Shown: positions 35,939 to 44,461 of the stretch, one piece after another | Layout of the letters: each line of letters begins with the position of its first letter | Numbering within the stretch: position 1 is the stretch's first letter | Assembly: GCF_900108345.1 (NCBI RefSeq) | Contig: NZ_FNVV01000012.1 | Coordinates: 124,001 to 188,000 of the forward strand | Source: Bacteroides ndongoniae | GTDB lineage: Bacteria > Bacteroidota > Bacteroidia > Bacteroidales > Bacteroidaceae | DNA length: 64,000 nucleotides | Direction of reading: 5' to 3' | The notes under the pieces: generated by a model | The model's input: the letters and a program-made list of their open reading frames with translations, nothing else | Told to the model about the DNA's origin: nothing | Database searches by the model: none | Made by a program: the position numbers and the translations under genes

Positions 35939-35978
35939 TAGCCAAAATCCTTGGACGGGCAAAGACTTTGGCTATTTT
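35938..35978 (+). terminator. Terminator of the DUF3791/DUF3990 cassette
   Basis: ATAGCCAAA (35938-35946) pairs with TTTGGCTAT (35967-35975), followed by TTTC. The stem begins at the last base of the stop codon. Confidence 0.78.
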
Positions 35979-36189
35979 CATATTATTTCATTCTTTGATA
36001 ATGACATAATTCTGGTTTTGGCTATTGGGGTTATCTGGAAATGAACGGTGAACCGGGCGTGAAGCCTCATCTTTCACCCTATCTACCTGTTTTTCAGTCG
36101 GAAAAAGAGAAAGGTGAAAGCGTGAAGGCAAAAAACGGGAAAACATCTCCCAAACAGTAGACTTCTACACTGCCAACATAGGTTTCAGC

Positions 36190-36236
36190 GTCTGTAAAGT
36201 GGCACTTTACGTCCGTCAAGTAACACTTTACGCACG
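36190..36236. repeat. Two GTAA..CACTTTACG repeat units
   Basis: CACTTTACG occurs twice 21 nt apart, the first within the palindrome GTAAAGTG-G-CACTTTAC. This lies in the gene-free interval 35979-36500, just before the 22-nt arrays. Confidence 0.55.
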
Positions 36237-36270
36237 CAAACATCCTCTTTAGCCGAAAGGGGTAACGAAT

Positions 36271-36402
36271 AACTCCACGAGTTTTCGCAAACAACCCCAC
36301 GGGTTTTCACCAACAACCCCACAGGTTTTCACGAACAACTCCACAGGTTTCCACCAACAACCCCTGAGGTTCTCACTGACAACCCCACAGGTTTTCATTA
36401 AC
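36271..36402. repeat. Tandem array of six 22-nt units
   Basis: Six head-to-tail 22-nt units (starts 36271, 36293, 36315, 36337, 36359, 36381) with consensus AACCCCACAGGTTTTCACCAAC and a few substitutions each. The 22-nt period is not a multiple of three, which argues against coding. Confidence 0.88.
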
Positions 36403-36411
36403 AACCCCGCT

Positions 36412-36499
36412 GAACAACACTTGTATGGCTCGCGAGCCGTGCAAGTGTCTCTCGCGAGCCACACTTGTGTCGTATAAATGAAATGCAAGTGTCCTGTAT
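36412..36499. repeat. Second 22-nt array, CACTTG/GGCTCGCGAG type
   Basis: Four consecutive 22-nt blocks (starts 36412, 36434, 36456, 36478) with alternating CACTTG and CAAGTG cores and GAGCC/CTCGC edges. It continues from the preceding array almost without a gap and ends right at the comM stop codon. A related array occurs at 51115-51198. Confidence 0.78.
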
Positions 36500-36500
36500 C

Positions 36501-38039
36501 TCAGCCTGCCCAGTCCTCACGATCCAGGTTACGATAGCCGATGGCCTCGGCCAAATGAGCGGGTTGGATATGCTCGCTGCCTTCGAGGTCGGCAATGGTA
36601 CGCGATACCTTTAGGATGCGGTCGTAAGCGCGGGCCGAAAGATTAAGGCGATTCATGGCGTTCTTCAGCAAAGCCAGACCACGATCGTCTGGGCGGGCAT
36701 AGAGCGAAAGCAGACGACTGGTCATCTGGGCGTTGCAGTAGACACCGGGGATGGAGGCGTAGCGCTGTTCCTGAATCTGACGGGCACGTATCACCCGTTC
36801 GCGAATGACGGCGCTGGCTTCGCCGGGGCGGGCGTCGGACATCTTTTCGAAGGGTACGGGGATGACTTCAATCTGCAGGTCGATGCGGTCGAGCAGCGGA
36901 CCCGAGATACGGTTCAGGTATTTCTGCACCTGGCCGGGCGTACATACGCAGGCTTTGGTGGGATGGTTGTAGTAGCCGCACGGGCAAGGGTTCATACTGG
37001 CCACAAGCATGAAGCTGGCGGGATAGTCGATGTTGCACTTCACGCGCGAGATACTGATTTTACGGTCTTCGAGCGGCTGGCGCAACACTTCGAGCACGTT
37101 GCGATTGAACTCGGGCAACTCGTCGAGGAAGAGGACACCGTTATGCGCCAGACTGATTTCGCCTGGCTGGGGGAAAGTACCGCCACCCGTCATAGCCACG
37201 GTCGAAATGGTATGGTGCGGGTCGCGGAAGGGACGTTTGGTTATCAGTCCACCGTCCTTGCCCAACTTTCCCGCTACGGAATGTATCTTGGTAGTTTCCA
37301 GACTCTCGCCCAGCGACAACGGAGGCAAGATGGACGGCAGTCGCTTGGCCAGCATGGACTTTCCACTGCCGGGAGCACCGATCAGAAGAATGTTGTGCCC
37401 GCCAGCCGCTGCCACTTCGAGGGCACGCTTCACGTTCTCCTGCCCTTTGACGTCGGCAAAATCGAGGTCGGTCATAGTCTGCTGGGCATAAAACTCCTCA
37501 CGGGTGTTTACGATGGTGGCTTCAAGCTCGCGCTCCCCGTTGAAGAATTCCACCACTTCCTTGATGTTTTCCACGCCGTACACGTTGAGCTTGTTCACCA
37601 CAGCTGCTTCGCGTGCGTTCTGGCGAGGCAGAATCAAGCCTTTGAAGCCCAGTTCGCGCGCCTTGATGGCGATGGGCAGTGCGCCCTTGATGGGTTGCAG
37701 ACTTCCGTCGAGACTGAGTTCACCCATCAGCAGATACTCTTCCAGCTTGTCGGAGTGTACAACTTCGGTAGCTCCCAGCATGCCGATGGCCAGCGGGAGG
37801 TCGTAGGCTGACCCTTCTTTGCGTATGTCGGCAGGGGCCATGTTGATGGTGATGGTGGACGTGGGCATGCGGTAACCGTTGACCTGCAAGGCCGAACGGA
37901 TGCGTTGCTGACTCTCCTTGACGGCAGAGTCGGGCAGTCCGACGAGGTAGAGCATGCAGCCTCGCGAACTGTTTACTTCGATGGTGATAAGGGTAGCGTC
38001 GATGCCTTGTACGGCTGCTCCGTAGACTTTAATTAGCAT
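36501..38039 (-). CDS. comM: YifB/ComM family Mg-chelatase-like AAA+ ATPase
   Basis: 512 residues. The N-terminal ChlI-like domain starts MLIKVYGAAVQGIDA and has a Ser-rich LVGLPDSAVKESQQRIRSAL region. The AAA+ core has Walker A GAPGSGKSMLAKRL, Walker B GVLFLDELPEF and a Cys-rich MNPCPCGYYNHPTKACVC insert, followed by a C-terminal Mg-chelatase helical domain. ComM is a hexameric helicase that promotes branch migration during natural transformation and recombination in other bacteria. It lies 78 nt downstream of the thioredoxin-like gene on the same strand. Confidence 0.95.
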   Translation of the reverse strand: MLIKVYGAAVQGIDATLITIEVNSSRGCMLYLVGLPDSAVKESQQRIRSALQVNGYRMPTSTITINMAPADIRKEGSAYDLPLAIGMLGATEVVHSDKLEEYLLMGELSLDGSLQPIKGALPIAIKARELGFKGLILPRQNAREAAVVNKLNVYGVENIKEVVEFFNGERELEATIVNTREEFYAQQTMTDLDFADVKGQENVKRALEVAAAGGHNILLIGAPGSGKSMLAKRLPSILPPLSLGESLETTKIHSVAGKLGKDGGLITKRPFRDPHHTISTVAMTGGGTFPQPGEISLAHNGVLFLDELPEFNRNVLEVLRQPLEDRKISISRVKCNIDYPASFMLVASMNPCPCGYYNHPTKACVCTPGQVQKYLNRISGPLLDRIDLQIEVIPVPFEKMSDARPGEASAVIRERVIRARQIQEQRYASIPGVYCNAQMTSRLLSLYARPDDRGLALLKNAMNRLNLSARAYDRILKVSRTIADLEGSEHIQPAHLAEAIGYRNLDREDWAG

Positions 38040-38117
38040 GGTGCTTGTTCGGTATTAGAGTAAGGTAATGGTTATAAGGGGAACTTTCCCCAAGGGTTGC
38101 CAGATTGCGGTAGCGGA

Positions 38118-39176
38118 TTATCTCCTTCTCCGCTCCCGGGCTTTCTTTTCTTTGGCTTCCTGTTCGATGTCCTCCAGCTTTTGCTTGATGGCGTCTTCGT
38201 CAAGGTCTTTTCCTTCGATTCGTGCCGAGGGGCTGACAAGGATGTTGGCGGGCAGGCTGTGTAGCGATACCTGGCCGATGAATGTAGAGTGCCATCCGTC
38301 GAGGTCGCATACTTGTTTCCACTTCAGCGTATCCTGCTTGATGGCGTCCAGCCATGCCTTCCGGTCGGTGTCGAGCGAGATGCCCAGTAGGGCGAAGTTC
38401 TTGTTTTTCTGTTCTTTCTTATAGATACGCTTGTACATCTCGTTCTGCTTCATGCTGAGCGAATCCCACGATGCCCAGAAGTGTATCAGGATGTACTGAT
38501 CCTTGAAGTCGGTACGGGTGGTTTCTTTCCCTTCGGTGTCGGGCAGCTTGAAGTAAGGAATTGTTTTACCGACATCGGTTTTCTCTTCCTCCAGGATTTG
38601 CTTAGCCAGCTGGTCCACCGTAGAACGGTCTTTCAGCTCACCGGTCAGGCTGTTTATCAGACGTTCGATGCGTCGCAGATCGGGCTGCGCTGTCTTTACG
38701 AAATACTTTTCCAGCAGGTAGACACTGACCAGCGATGACGGATGCGTCGTAATGAAGGCTTCCGCCTTTTCCTGCAACGCCCTTTCAGACGGTTTGCCCA
38801 GTCCTTTCAGATCTTTCTGGTAGGCGGTCAGTTCATCGTTGGCGGTGTTGCCGGTCACTTCCAGCAAAGTTGGGTCGGAGACGTTTCCTTTTATTAGTAT
38901 GGAATTGCCTTTGCCAATGAATATCGGGTATCTGGTTCCGTCGTCAAAGAGCAGATAAGCTGTTACCAGTGTGTCGACCGACAGTTCGGCCGAAAACTTG
39001 CCCTCCTTTACGGGCAGCGTGTCCATCCCGTCGTAAATGGGATCGGCACCAAAGAGGTAAAGGGTGTCATTGCCCAGTCCCTTGATTTCGCCACTGATGC
39101 TGGTCGTTACGGTTGGTTTTCCGCCGCAAGCCGCGAGGATGAAAAGCAGTGTGTATACGAGGTTGATTTTCTTCAT
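38118..39176 (-). CDS. DUF4369/TlpA-like lipoprotein without active-site cysteines
   Basis: 352 residues from the ATG at 39176 (MKKINLVYTLLFILAACGG), lipobox LAAC with Cys 17. An N-terminal DUF4369-like beta domain (ISGEIKGLGNDTLYLFGAD...GMDTLPVKEGKF) is followed by a thioredoxin fold of the TlpA/AhpC type (IPYFKLPDTEGKETTRTDFKDQYILIHFWASW). The position that normally holds CxxC reads WASWDSLSMKQN, so both catalytic Cys are absent. It cannot act as a classical disulfide reductase and may be a binding or scaffold protein. The C-terminus is Lys/Arg/Glu-rich. The upstream ATG at 39266 is rejected because it precedes the TPR-gene terminator. Confidence 0.87.
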   Translation of the reverse strand: MKKINLVYTLLFILAACGGKPTVTTSISGEIKGLGNDTLYLFGADPIYDGMDTLPVKEGKFSAELSVDTLVTAYLLFDDGTRYPIFIGKGNSILIKGNVSDPTLLEVTGNTANDELTAYQKDLKGLGKPSERALQEKAEAFITTHPSSLVSVYLLEKYFVKTAQPDLRRIERLINSLTGELKDRSTVDQLAKQILEEEKTDVGKTIPYFKLPDTEGKETTRTDFKDQYILIHFWASWDSLSMKQNEMYKRIYKKEQKNKNFALLGISLDTDRKAWLDAIKQDTLKWKQVCDLDGWHSTFIGQVSLHSLPANILVSPSARIEGKDLDEDAIKQKLEDIEQEAKEKKARERRRR

Positions 39177-39225
39177 TATGATGTTTCTTCTGATACTTGC
39201 TGCGAATGTACTTCTTTTGCCGGAT

Positions 39226-39269
39226 ATAAAAAAAAGTTGCCCGACATAATTTCGTATGCCGGGCAACTT
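39226..39269 (-). terminator. Intrinsic terminator of the TPR lipoprotein gene
   Basis: Minus strand: AAGTTGCCCGGCAT pairs with a complementary arm with one mismatch (39256-39269 with 39234-39247), followed by a run of Ts (A-run 39228-39235). Confidence 0.85.
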
Positions 39270-39346
39270 CTTTATTGTTATTTAGTTTGGAGTTATTGAG
39301 TTTTGCCTTAACCAGCAAACTCATAAACTCACCAGCTAAACCTTTC

Positions 39347-41038
39347 TTATTTGATAATGTTCATGAAGTCAGCGTTTGTGAAGTACTTAGCAAACTCCAG
39401 GTCAGAAGCGGCTTTCTTAGCCAATGCCGGGTTCTTTGCTACAGCGTTCTTCAAGCTGCTTGTTACCATAGAAGTATTGTTGGTTCTTGCACCCAGTACT
39501 GCCATCAGGTAGTCAGTGTAAGCATCCGGAGTAGCTACGCCAGCCAGTGTGTTCTTAGCTTTGTTGTAGTCTTTAGCCAGGATCTGTGCCAGAGCGGCGC
39601 TGTTAGTCTTGATATCGCCGAATGCGTTAACAGCCTTGTCATACTGACCTTGAGCGATGTAAAGGTTACCCAGAGCTTCGTTCAGTTCTTCAGCACCGGC
39701 AGCCTTGCCCAGATAAGATTCAGCAGCAGCCTTGTCACCCTTGTTCAGAGCGATCAGACCAAGGTTCATGTTCACTTCAGGAGCGTCCTTGATAGAAGCG
39801 GCTTTCTTGAAGTAGTTTTCAGCCTTGTCAAGGTTGCCTGCCTGGTAAGCCAGCTTACCGAGGTTGTTGTATGCGCGGTAGTCATTCGGGAAGTTCTGAG
39901 TAGCTTTTGTATAGATAGCTTCTTTCTTTGCAGCATCGTTAGTCAGTGTAGCAGCGTACAGCAGTTCTTCGAGGTTCAGCTGTTTAGCATCGCTTTCAGC
40001 CAGCTTAGAGATTTCTTCGTCAGACTTACCGATAACTTCGTAGTTCAAAGTCAGACGAGAACGACGCAGTTGCGGAAGAACTTCGTCAGCCAAAGTCTTG
40101 TAAACAGAAGAGATGTTCTTGATTTCCTGCTCTCTTTGTTCAGGATCCTGATACATAGACAGAACGCGGAGAATCAGTTCCTTATCCTGGATGTTGGATT
40201 TAGAAACCAGTTCCTGGAAACCTTCCCAGTCCTGTGCAGTATACTTAGTATCTACAGTAGCTTCAATTTTGTCTTTCTTCAGGTTCTTGTTGATAACCTT
40301 AGCAGTGTTGTCCTGACGGTTTTCGGCCAGACCCTTATTCAGATCGTAACCACCATCGGGAGAAGCATAAGCAGAGATTTCGATGTTGCTGATCTTCTTG
40401 TTAGCAGCTTCGCTGACATTCTTAACTTCTTCGTTGAATTCCTTGGCAGTCTTCAGCTCGCTGGCACGTACGTTAGCTTGTTGGATCAAGAACATGATCT
40501 GTGCATCGTGCTTTTCTTTGATAACACGTTGGAATGCGTCAGCACCCAAAGCCGGAGTGGCGCTACCCAAAGTCTGCTCAACTATTTCAGAAGTAGAGAT
40601 TACACCGTCGGCAATCTTAACGGCAGGGATTTCAACTGTCTTTTTACCGATAGTAGCTTTGAATTCCAGATAAAGTTCTGATTTAGCCATTTCGGGAACA
40701 TAGTCGAAAGAAGTCTTCATTGTGTAGCTACCACCCATCTTGTAGGAAATAGTCTGTTCGTTACCTTCAACTTTTTCACCTTGGAATACGGCAGACTGGC
40801 CTTTAGCCTCGCCACCTTCCCATTTCAAAACCGGAGTTACTTCTACAACGGCTTTCTTGTTGAAATACTTCTCGGGGAACTTACCGTTAATGGTAGCAGG
40901 TACTTTGCCTCCTACAGCTTCCAAAACTTGAGGTGTTACGGTAAAGTAATCTGATGACAACTCTCCCATTTTGCTTCCACACGATGTGAGGACAGCAACT
41001 AATGCCACTAACAGCGGCAAATACAGTTTCTTAGTCAT
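39347..41038 (-). CDS. Lipoprotein with OmpA-like segment and TPR repeats
   Basis: 563 residues with lipobox LTSC (Cys 20). The first 220 residues are beta-rich (FTVTPQVLEAVGGKVPATINGKFPEKYFNKKAVVEVTP). A segment at about 225-262 (ISNIEISAYASPDGGYDLNKGLAENR) resembles the peptidoglycan-binding OmpA core. Residues from about 370 carry TPR units (YRAYNNLGKLAYQAGNLDKAENYFKKA; VNMNLGLIALNKGDKAAAESYLGKA; EALGNLYIAQGQYDKAVNAFG). It probably sits on the periplasmic side of the envelope as a scaffold. An exact TATCTTTG -7 motif lies 83 nt upstream. Confidence 0.85.
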   Translation of the reverse strand: MTKKLYLPLLVALVAVLTSCGSKMGELSSDYFTVTPQVLEAVGGKVPATINGKFPEKYFNKKAVVEVTPVLKWEGGEAKGQSAVFQGEKVEGNEQTISYKMGGSYTMKTSFDYVPEMAKSELYLEFKATIGKKTVEIPAVKIADGVISTSEIVEQTLGSATPALGADAFQRVIKEKHDAQIMFLIQQANVRASELKTAKEFNEEVKNVSEAANKKISNIEISAYASPDGGYDLNKGLAENRQDNTAKVINKNLKKDKIEATVDTKYTAQDWEGFQELVSKSNIQDKELILRVLSMYQDPEQREQEIKNISSVYKTLADEVLPQLRRSRLTLNYEVIGKSDEEISKLAESDAKQLNLEELLYAATLTNDAAKKEAIYTKATQNFPNDYRAYNNLGKLAYQAGNLDKAENYFKKAASIKDAPEVNMNLGLIALNKGDKAAAESYLGKAAGAEELNEALGNLYIAQGQYDKAVNAFGDIKTNSAALAQILAKDYNKAKNTLAGVATPDAYTDYLMAVLGARTNNTSMVTSSLKNAVAKNPALAKKAASDLEFAKYFTNADFMNIIK

Positions 41039-41120
41039 TTTAGGTATAAATTAATTGTTTGTAATTGAAATTTGTCTATTCTTTTGTTATTGTACTCTGC
41101 TCCCACGGGCATATACAAGG

Positions 41121-41128
41121 CAAAGATA
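41121..41128 (-). promoter_or_regulatory. -7 motif (TATCTTTG, minus strand) of the TPR lipoprotein gene
   Basis: Exact match, 83 nt upstream of the ATG at 41038, between it and the xerD stop. Confidence 0.6.
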
Positions 41129-41169
41129 TTAATTCTTAAGACATTTTGTTAATAGAATGGGCAGATTTA

Positions 41170-42129
41170 TTATAATTTAATGAAATTCTTGCTCTCTCGG
41201 TACTTGATATTGCGTGGATGATGCTCTATGATTTCACTTCTTAGCATATTGCGGTCGATATGAGTGTAGATTTCTGTTGTTGCGATTGACTCGTGCCCCA
41301 ACATGCATTGGATGGCGCGCAAGTTTGCTCCGCCTTCCAGCAGATGAGTTGCAAACGAATGCCGGAAGGTGTGCGGACTGATGTTTTTGGTGATACCGGC
41401 TTTCTCGGCCAGCTCTTTGATCAGATGAAAAATCATGATACGTGATATGTTTTTTCCCCACCGCGCCAGAAATACATAATCTTCAAAATCCTTTTTGATT
41501 CTCCAGCGGGTGTTGCGGTCGATAAACCAATTTTCAATTTCTTTGATGGCGCGTGACGAAATGGGTACCAGCCGTTGCTTGTCGCCTTTCCCTTCTACTT
41601 TGATGAAGCCTTCCTTGAAATAGAGATCCGACAACTTCAGGTTACACAGTTCCGATACACGAAGTCCGCAACTGTAGAGTGTTTCCAGTATGGCGCGATT
41701 GCGTTGTCCTTCGTCCTTACTGAGGTCGATGGCGCCGATAATGGCATCGATTTCTTCGACCGACAGCACTTCGGGCAGTTTGAATCCTATTTTCGGTCCC
41801 TCCAGCAGTTCGCTGGGATCATCTTTGCGGAAGTCGGACAACGCCAGAAAGTGAAAAAACGAACGGATGCCCGAAATGATGCGCGCCTGCGAGCGGGGAT
41901 GGATGCCGATGTCGTGCAGTCCGGCTGCAAATCTCTGCAGGTCGTCCAGCGTAATGTCATCTATTCCAATCTGTTCACTTTCAGTGAAATGCAGCAACTT
42001 TTCCAAATCACTCAGATAAGCATCATAAGTGTTGGCCGAAAGCGATTTCTCCAGTCTCAAGTATTGCTTATATTTGCTGATTATCAGCGTTTGCCTGTCC
42101 TTATTCGCTGATTTTACTTCCGATTTCAT
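41170..42129 (-). CDS. xerD: Site-specific tyrosine recombinase XerD
   Basis: 319 residues. The N-terminal SAM-like core-binding domain starts KYKQYLRLEKSLSANTYDAYLSDLEKL. The catalytic domain has Arg in SCGLRVSELCNL, Lys in KGDKQRL, HTFRHSFATHLLEGGANLRAIQ, LGHES and the nucleophile Tyr in IYTHID. The order and spacing match XerD, which resolves chromosome dimers at dif. No adjacent mobile genes suggest a phage integrase instead. It is divergent from aroQ with 68 nt between starts. Confidence 0.93.
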   Translation of the reverse strand: MKSEVKSANKDRQTLIISKYKQYLRLEKSLSANTYDAYLSDLEKLLHFTESEQIGIDDITLDDLQRFAAGLHDIGIHPRSQARIISGIRSFFHFLALSDFRKDDPSELLEGPKIGFKLPEVLSVEEIDAIIGAIDLSKDEGQRNRAILETLYSCGLRVSELCNLKLSDLYFKEGFIKVEGKGDKQRLVPISSRAIKEIENWFIDRNTRWRIKKDFEDYVFLARWGKNISRIMIFHLIKELAEKAGITKNISPHTFRHSFATHLLEGGANLRAIQCMLGHESIATTEIYTHIDRNMLRSEIIEHHPRNIKYRESKNFIKL

Positions 42130-42139
42130 TTCTTTTTCC

Positions 42140-42147
42140 TACCTTTG
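42140..42147 (+). promoter_or_regulatory. -7 motif (TACCTTTG) of aroQ
   Basis: Exact TAnnTTTG match, 50 nt upstream of the aroQ ATG at 42198. Confidence 0.65.
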
Positions 42148-42197
42148 CACTCAGAATGAACAATCATTGTGGAGACAAAGGTATAAAAAATTGTGTT

Positions 42198-42617
42198 ATG
42201 AGGATACAAATAATTAATGGCCCGAATATAAATCTTTTGGGCAAGCGCGAACCGACTATCTACGGTAGCGTTACTTTTGAAGATTACCTTGCCGGACTTC
42301 GTTCCCGATATGCGGATGTGCAGATTGACTATTTCCAGTCGAACATTGAGGGAGAGTTGATTGATAAGATTCAGGAAACTGGATTCGATGTAGATGGCAT
42401 TATTCTGAACGCAGGTGCCTATACTCATACGTCGATTGCTCTGCAGGACGCTATTCGTGCGGTTACTTCTCCAGTCATCGAGGTACATATATCCAACGTA
42501 CATGCCCGTGAGACTTTCCGTCATACGTCCATGATCTCTTGTGCATGTAAAGGAGTCATTCTGGGCTTTGGCCTCGATTCCTATCGTCTGGCATTAGAAG
42601 CCTTGCTAAACCATTGA
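42198..42617 (+). CDS. aroQ: 3-dehydroquinate dehydratase, type II
   Basis: 139 residues, normal for type II enzymes of the shikimate pathway. Motifs: INGPNINLLGKREPTIYG with the catalytic Tyr, DGIILNAGAYTHTSIAL, and EVHISNVHARETFRHTSM containing the His and Arg residues of the active site. The start at 42198 is chosen because it gives the family N-terminus and follows the promoter; the ATG at 42156 lies closer to the promoter and adds 14 unrelated residues. Confidence 0.97.
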   Translation: MRIQIINGPNINLLGKREPTIYGSVTFEDYLAGLRSRYADVQIDYFQSNIEGELIDKIQETGFDVDGIILNAGAYTHTSIALQDAIRAVTSPVIEVHISNVHARETFRHTSMISCACKGVILGFGLDSYRLALEALLNH

Positions 42618-42747
42618 TTCATCCCCTCCGACTCCTCTTGAAAAAAGAAGAGCCGAGAATCCATGAGCACTCTCGAAGAGGTGGAAGAACTGAATTAAAA
42701 GACAAATTACGAATTTAAATCATTACTAATAAATAGGTATATAGATT

Positions 42748-44205
42748 ATGTTATTGAAGCAGACTAAAATCGTAGCAACCATTTCGGACCAGCGTTGTGA
42801 AGTAGATTTTATAAAACAGTTGTTCGAAGCCGGCATGAACGTGGTGCGTATGAATACAGCTCACCTGGGTCGTGAAGGAGCTGAAAAGCTGATAAACAAT
42901 GTACGGACAGTGTCTAACCGAATCGCCATTTTGATGGACACAAAAGGCCCCGAAGTGCGTACTACTGTATTGGCCGAACCAATTTCATTCAAGGTAGGTG
43001 ACCGTGTGAAGGTAGTAGGCCGCCCCGAACAGGAAACTACACGCGAGTGCATTTCCGTTTCTTATCCCGATTTCGTCCGTGATCTGAACGTAGGCGGACA
43101 AATACTGATTGACGACGGTGATCTGGAACTGGCTGTTATCGAAAAATGTGACGACTATCTGCTGTGTGAAGTGCAAAACGAGGCAAGTTTAGGAAGCCGT
43201 AAGAGCGTCAATGTACCGGGTGTACGCATCAACCTGCCTTCGTTGACAGAAAAGGACCGCAATAACATTCTCTATGCCATCGAGAAAGATATAGATTTCA
43301 TTGCTCACTCTTTCGTCCGCAACAAACAGGATGTACTTGACATCAAAGAAATTCTGGATGCTCACGGCAGCGACATTCGGATCATTGCCAAAATAGAGAA
43401 CCAGGAAGGTGTCGACAACATTGATGAGATTCTGGAAGTAGCCGATGGTGTGATGATTGCCCGTGGCGACTTGGGCATCGAAGTACCGCAGGAACGTATA
43501 CCGGGTATCCAGCGCATATTGATACGCAAGTGTATCCTGGCCAAGAAACCGGTAATTGTAGCAACTCAGATGCTTCACACCATGATCAATAATCCACGTC
43601 CTACACGTGCCGAGGTAACAGACATCGCCAATGCCATCTACTACCGCACCGATGCCTTGATGCTGAGTGGCGAGACAGCATACGGCAAATATCCGGTAGA
43701 AGCTGTAAAGACCATGACGAAAGTTGCTGCGCAGGCCGAAAAAGACAAACTGCCTGATAACGACATCCGTATACCGCTCGACGAAAACAGCAACGACGTG
43801 ACAGCATTCCTTGCCAAGCAGGCGGTAAAAGCCACTACAAAACTGAAAATCCGCGCCATCATTACCGACAGCTACAGCGGACGTACAGCACGCAATCTGG
43901 CTGCTTTCCGTGGTAAGTATCCGGTACTGGCCATCTGCTATAAGGAGAAGACCATGCGCCATCTGGCTCTGTCCTACGGTGTAGAAGCGATCTATATGCC
44001 CGAGCTGGCCAACGGTCAGGAATATTATTTTGCCGCTTTGCGTCGCCTGTTGCAGGAGGGCCGTCTGCAACCTACCGACATGGTGGGATATCTGAGCAGC
44101 GGAAAGGCCGGTACGCAGACTTCCTTCTTGGAAATCAACGTAGTAGAAGACGCCTTGAAGCACGCCAACGAAAGCGTATTGCCTAATTGCAACCGGTATT
44201 TATAA
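42748..44205 (+). CDS. pyk: Pyruvate kinase
   Basis: 485 residues. Motifs: TKIVATISDQRCEVDFIKQLFEAGMNVVRMN, MDTKGPEVRT, IIAKIENQEGVDNIDEI with the catalytic Lys, MIARGDLGIEVPQERIP, and DALMLSGETAYGKYPVEAV. The usual Phe-Ser-His of the N-terminal motif is NTAHLG here. It converts PEP and ADP to pyruvate and ATP. It follows aroQ by 130 nt; no clear promoter motif was found in that gap. Confidence 0.97.
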   Translation: MLLKQTKIVATISDQRCEVDFIKQLFEAGMNVVRMNTAHLGREGAEKLINNVRTVSNRIAILMDTKGPEVRTTVLAEPISFKVGDRVKVVGRPEQETTRECISVSYPDFVRDLNVGGQILIDDGDLELAVIEKCDDYLLCEVQNEASLGSRKSVNVPGVRINLPSLTEKDRNNILYAIEKDIDFIAHSFVRNKQDVLDIKEILDAHGSDIRIIAKIENQEGVDNIDEILEVADGVMIARGDLGIEVPQERIPGIQRILIRKCILAKKPVIVATQMLHTMINNPRPTRAEVTDIANAIYYRTDALMLSGETAYGKYPVEAVKTMTKVAAQAEKDKLPDNDIRIPLDENSNDVTAFLAKQAVKATTKLKIRAIITDSYSGRTARNLAAFRGKYPVLAICYKEKTMRHLALSYGVEAIYMPELANGQEYYFAALRRLLQEGRLQPTDMVGYLSSGKAGTQTSFLEINVVEDALKHANESVLPNCNRYL

Positions 44206-44211
44206 ACTTCT

Positions 44212-44432
44212 AAAGTTTCGGTTTTACCGAATTGAAAATCGACGAAGTTAAACTCACAGAAGTTAAAGAAGTTATCACCCGCTTTGAGCGAGCTTAGGAG
44301 TTAAAAGCCAATAGATCTGTTATTCCACTTTTCTTTTTACAAGTCTATTGGCTTTAACTTCTAACGGAATACAGCGGAGTGATAACTTCTATAGCTTTCT
44401 TACATTCCAAGGAAAGGCTGACTCCGAAACTT
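44212..44432. repeat. Nested palindromic intergenic element of about 220 nt
   Basis: Three nested inverted pairs: AAAGTTTCGG (44212-44221) with CCGAAACTTT (44423-44432); AGAAGTTATCAC (44267-44278) with GTGATAACTTCT (44379-44390); GTTAAAAGCCAATAGA (44300-44315) with TCTATTGGCTTTAAC (44344-44358). It fills the whole gap between pyk and the methyltransferase gene. Confidence 0.8.
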
Positions 44433-44461
44433 TAATTATTAACTATTAATTTTTCATTTCT

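Noticed and set aside
36249..36488. Minus-strand ORF with repeated KTCGVVxEN-like peptide
   Set aside because: It is a translation of the 22-nt tandem arrays; the 22-nt period shifts frame between units, and there is no promoter or conserved protein pattern.
36271..36499. Possible CRISPR array
   Set aside because: The units abut each other with no unique spacers, the unit is only 22 nt, and no cas genes are present.
39275..40681. 468-codon plus-strand ORF opposite the TPR lipoprotein gene
   Set aside because: A shadow of the TPR gene; it has no signal or domain, and a strong terminator for the opposite strand lies at its start.
41170..42129. Prophage or integrative-element integrase
   Set aside because: The recombinase matches chromosomal XerD in length and motifs, sits among housekeeping genes, and no attachment site or phage genes are nearby.
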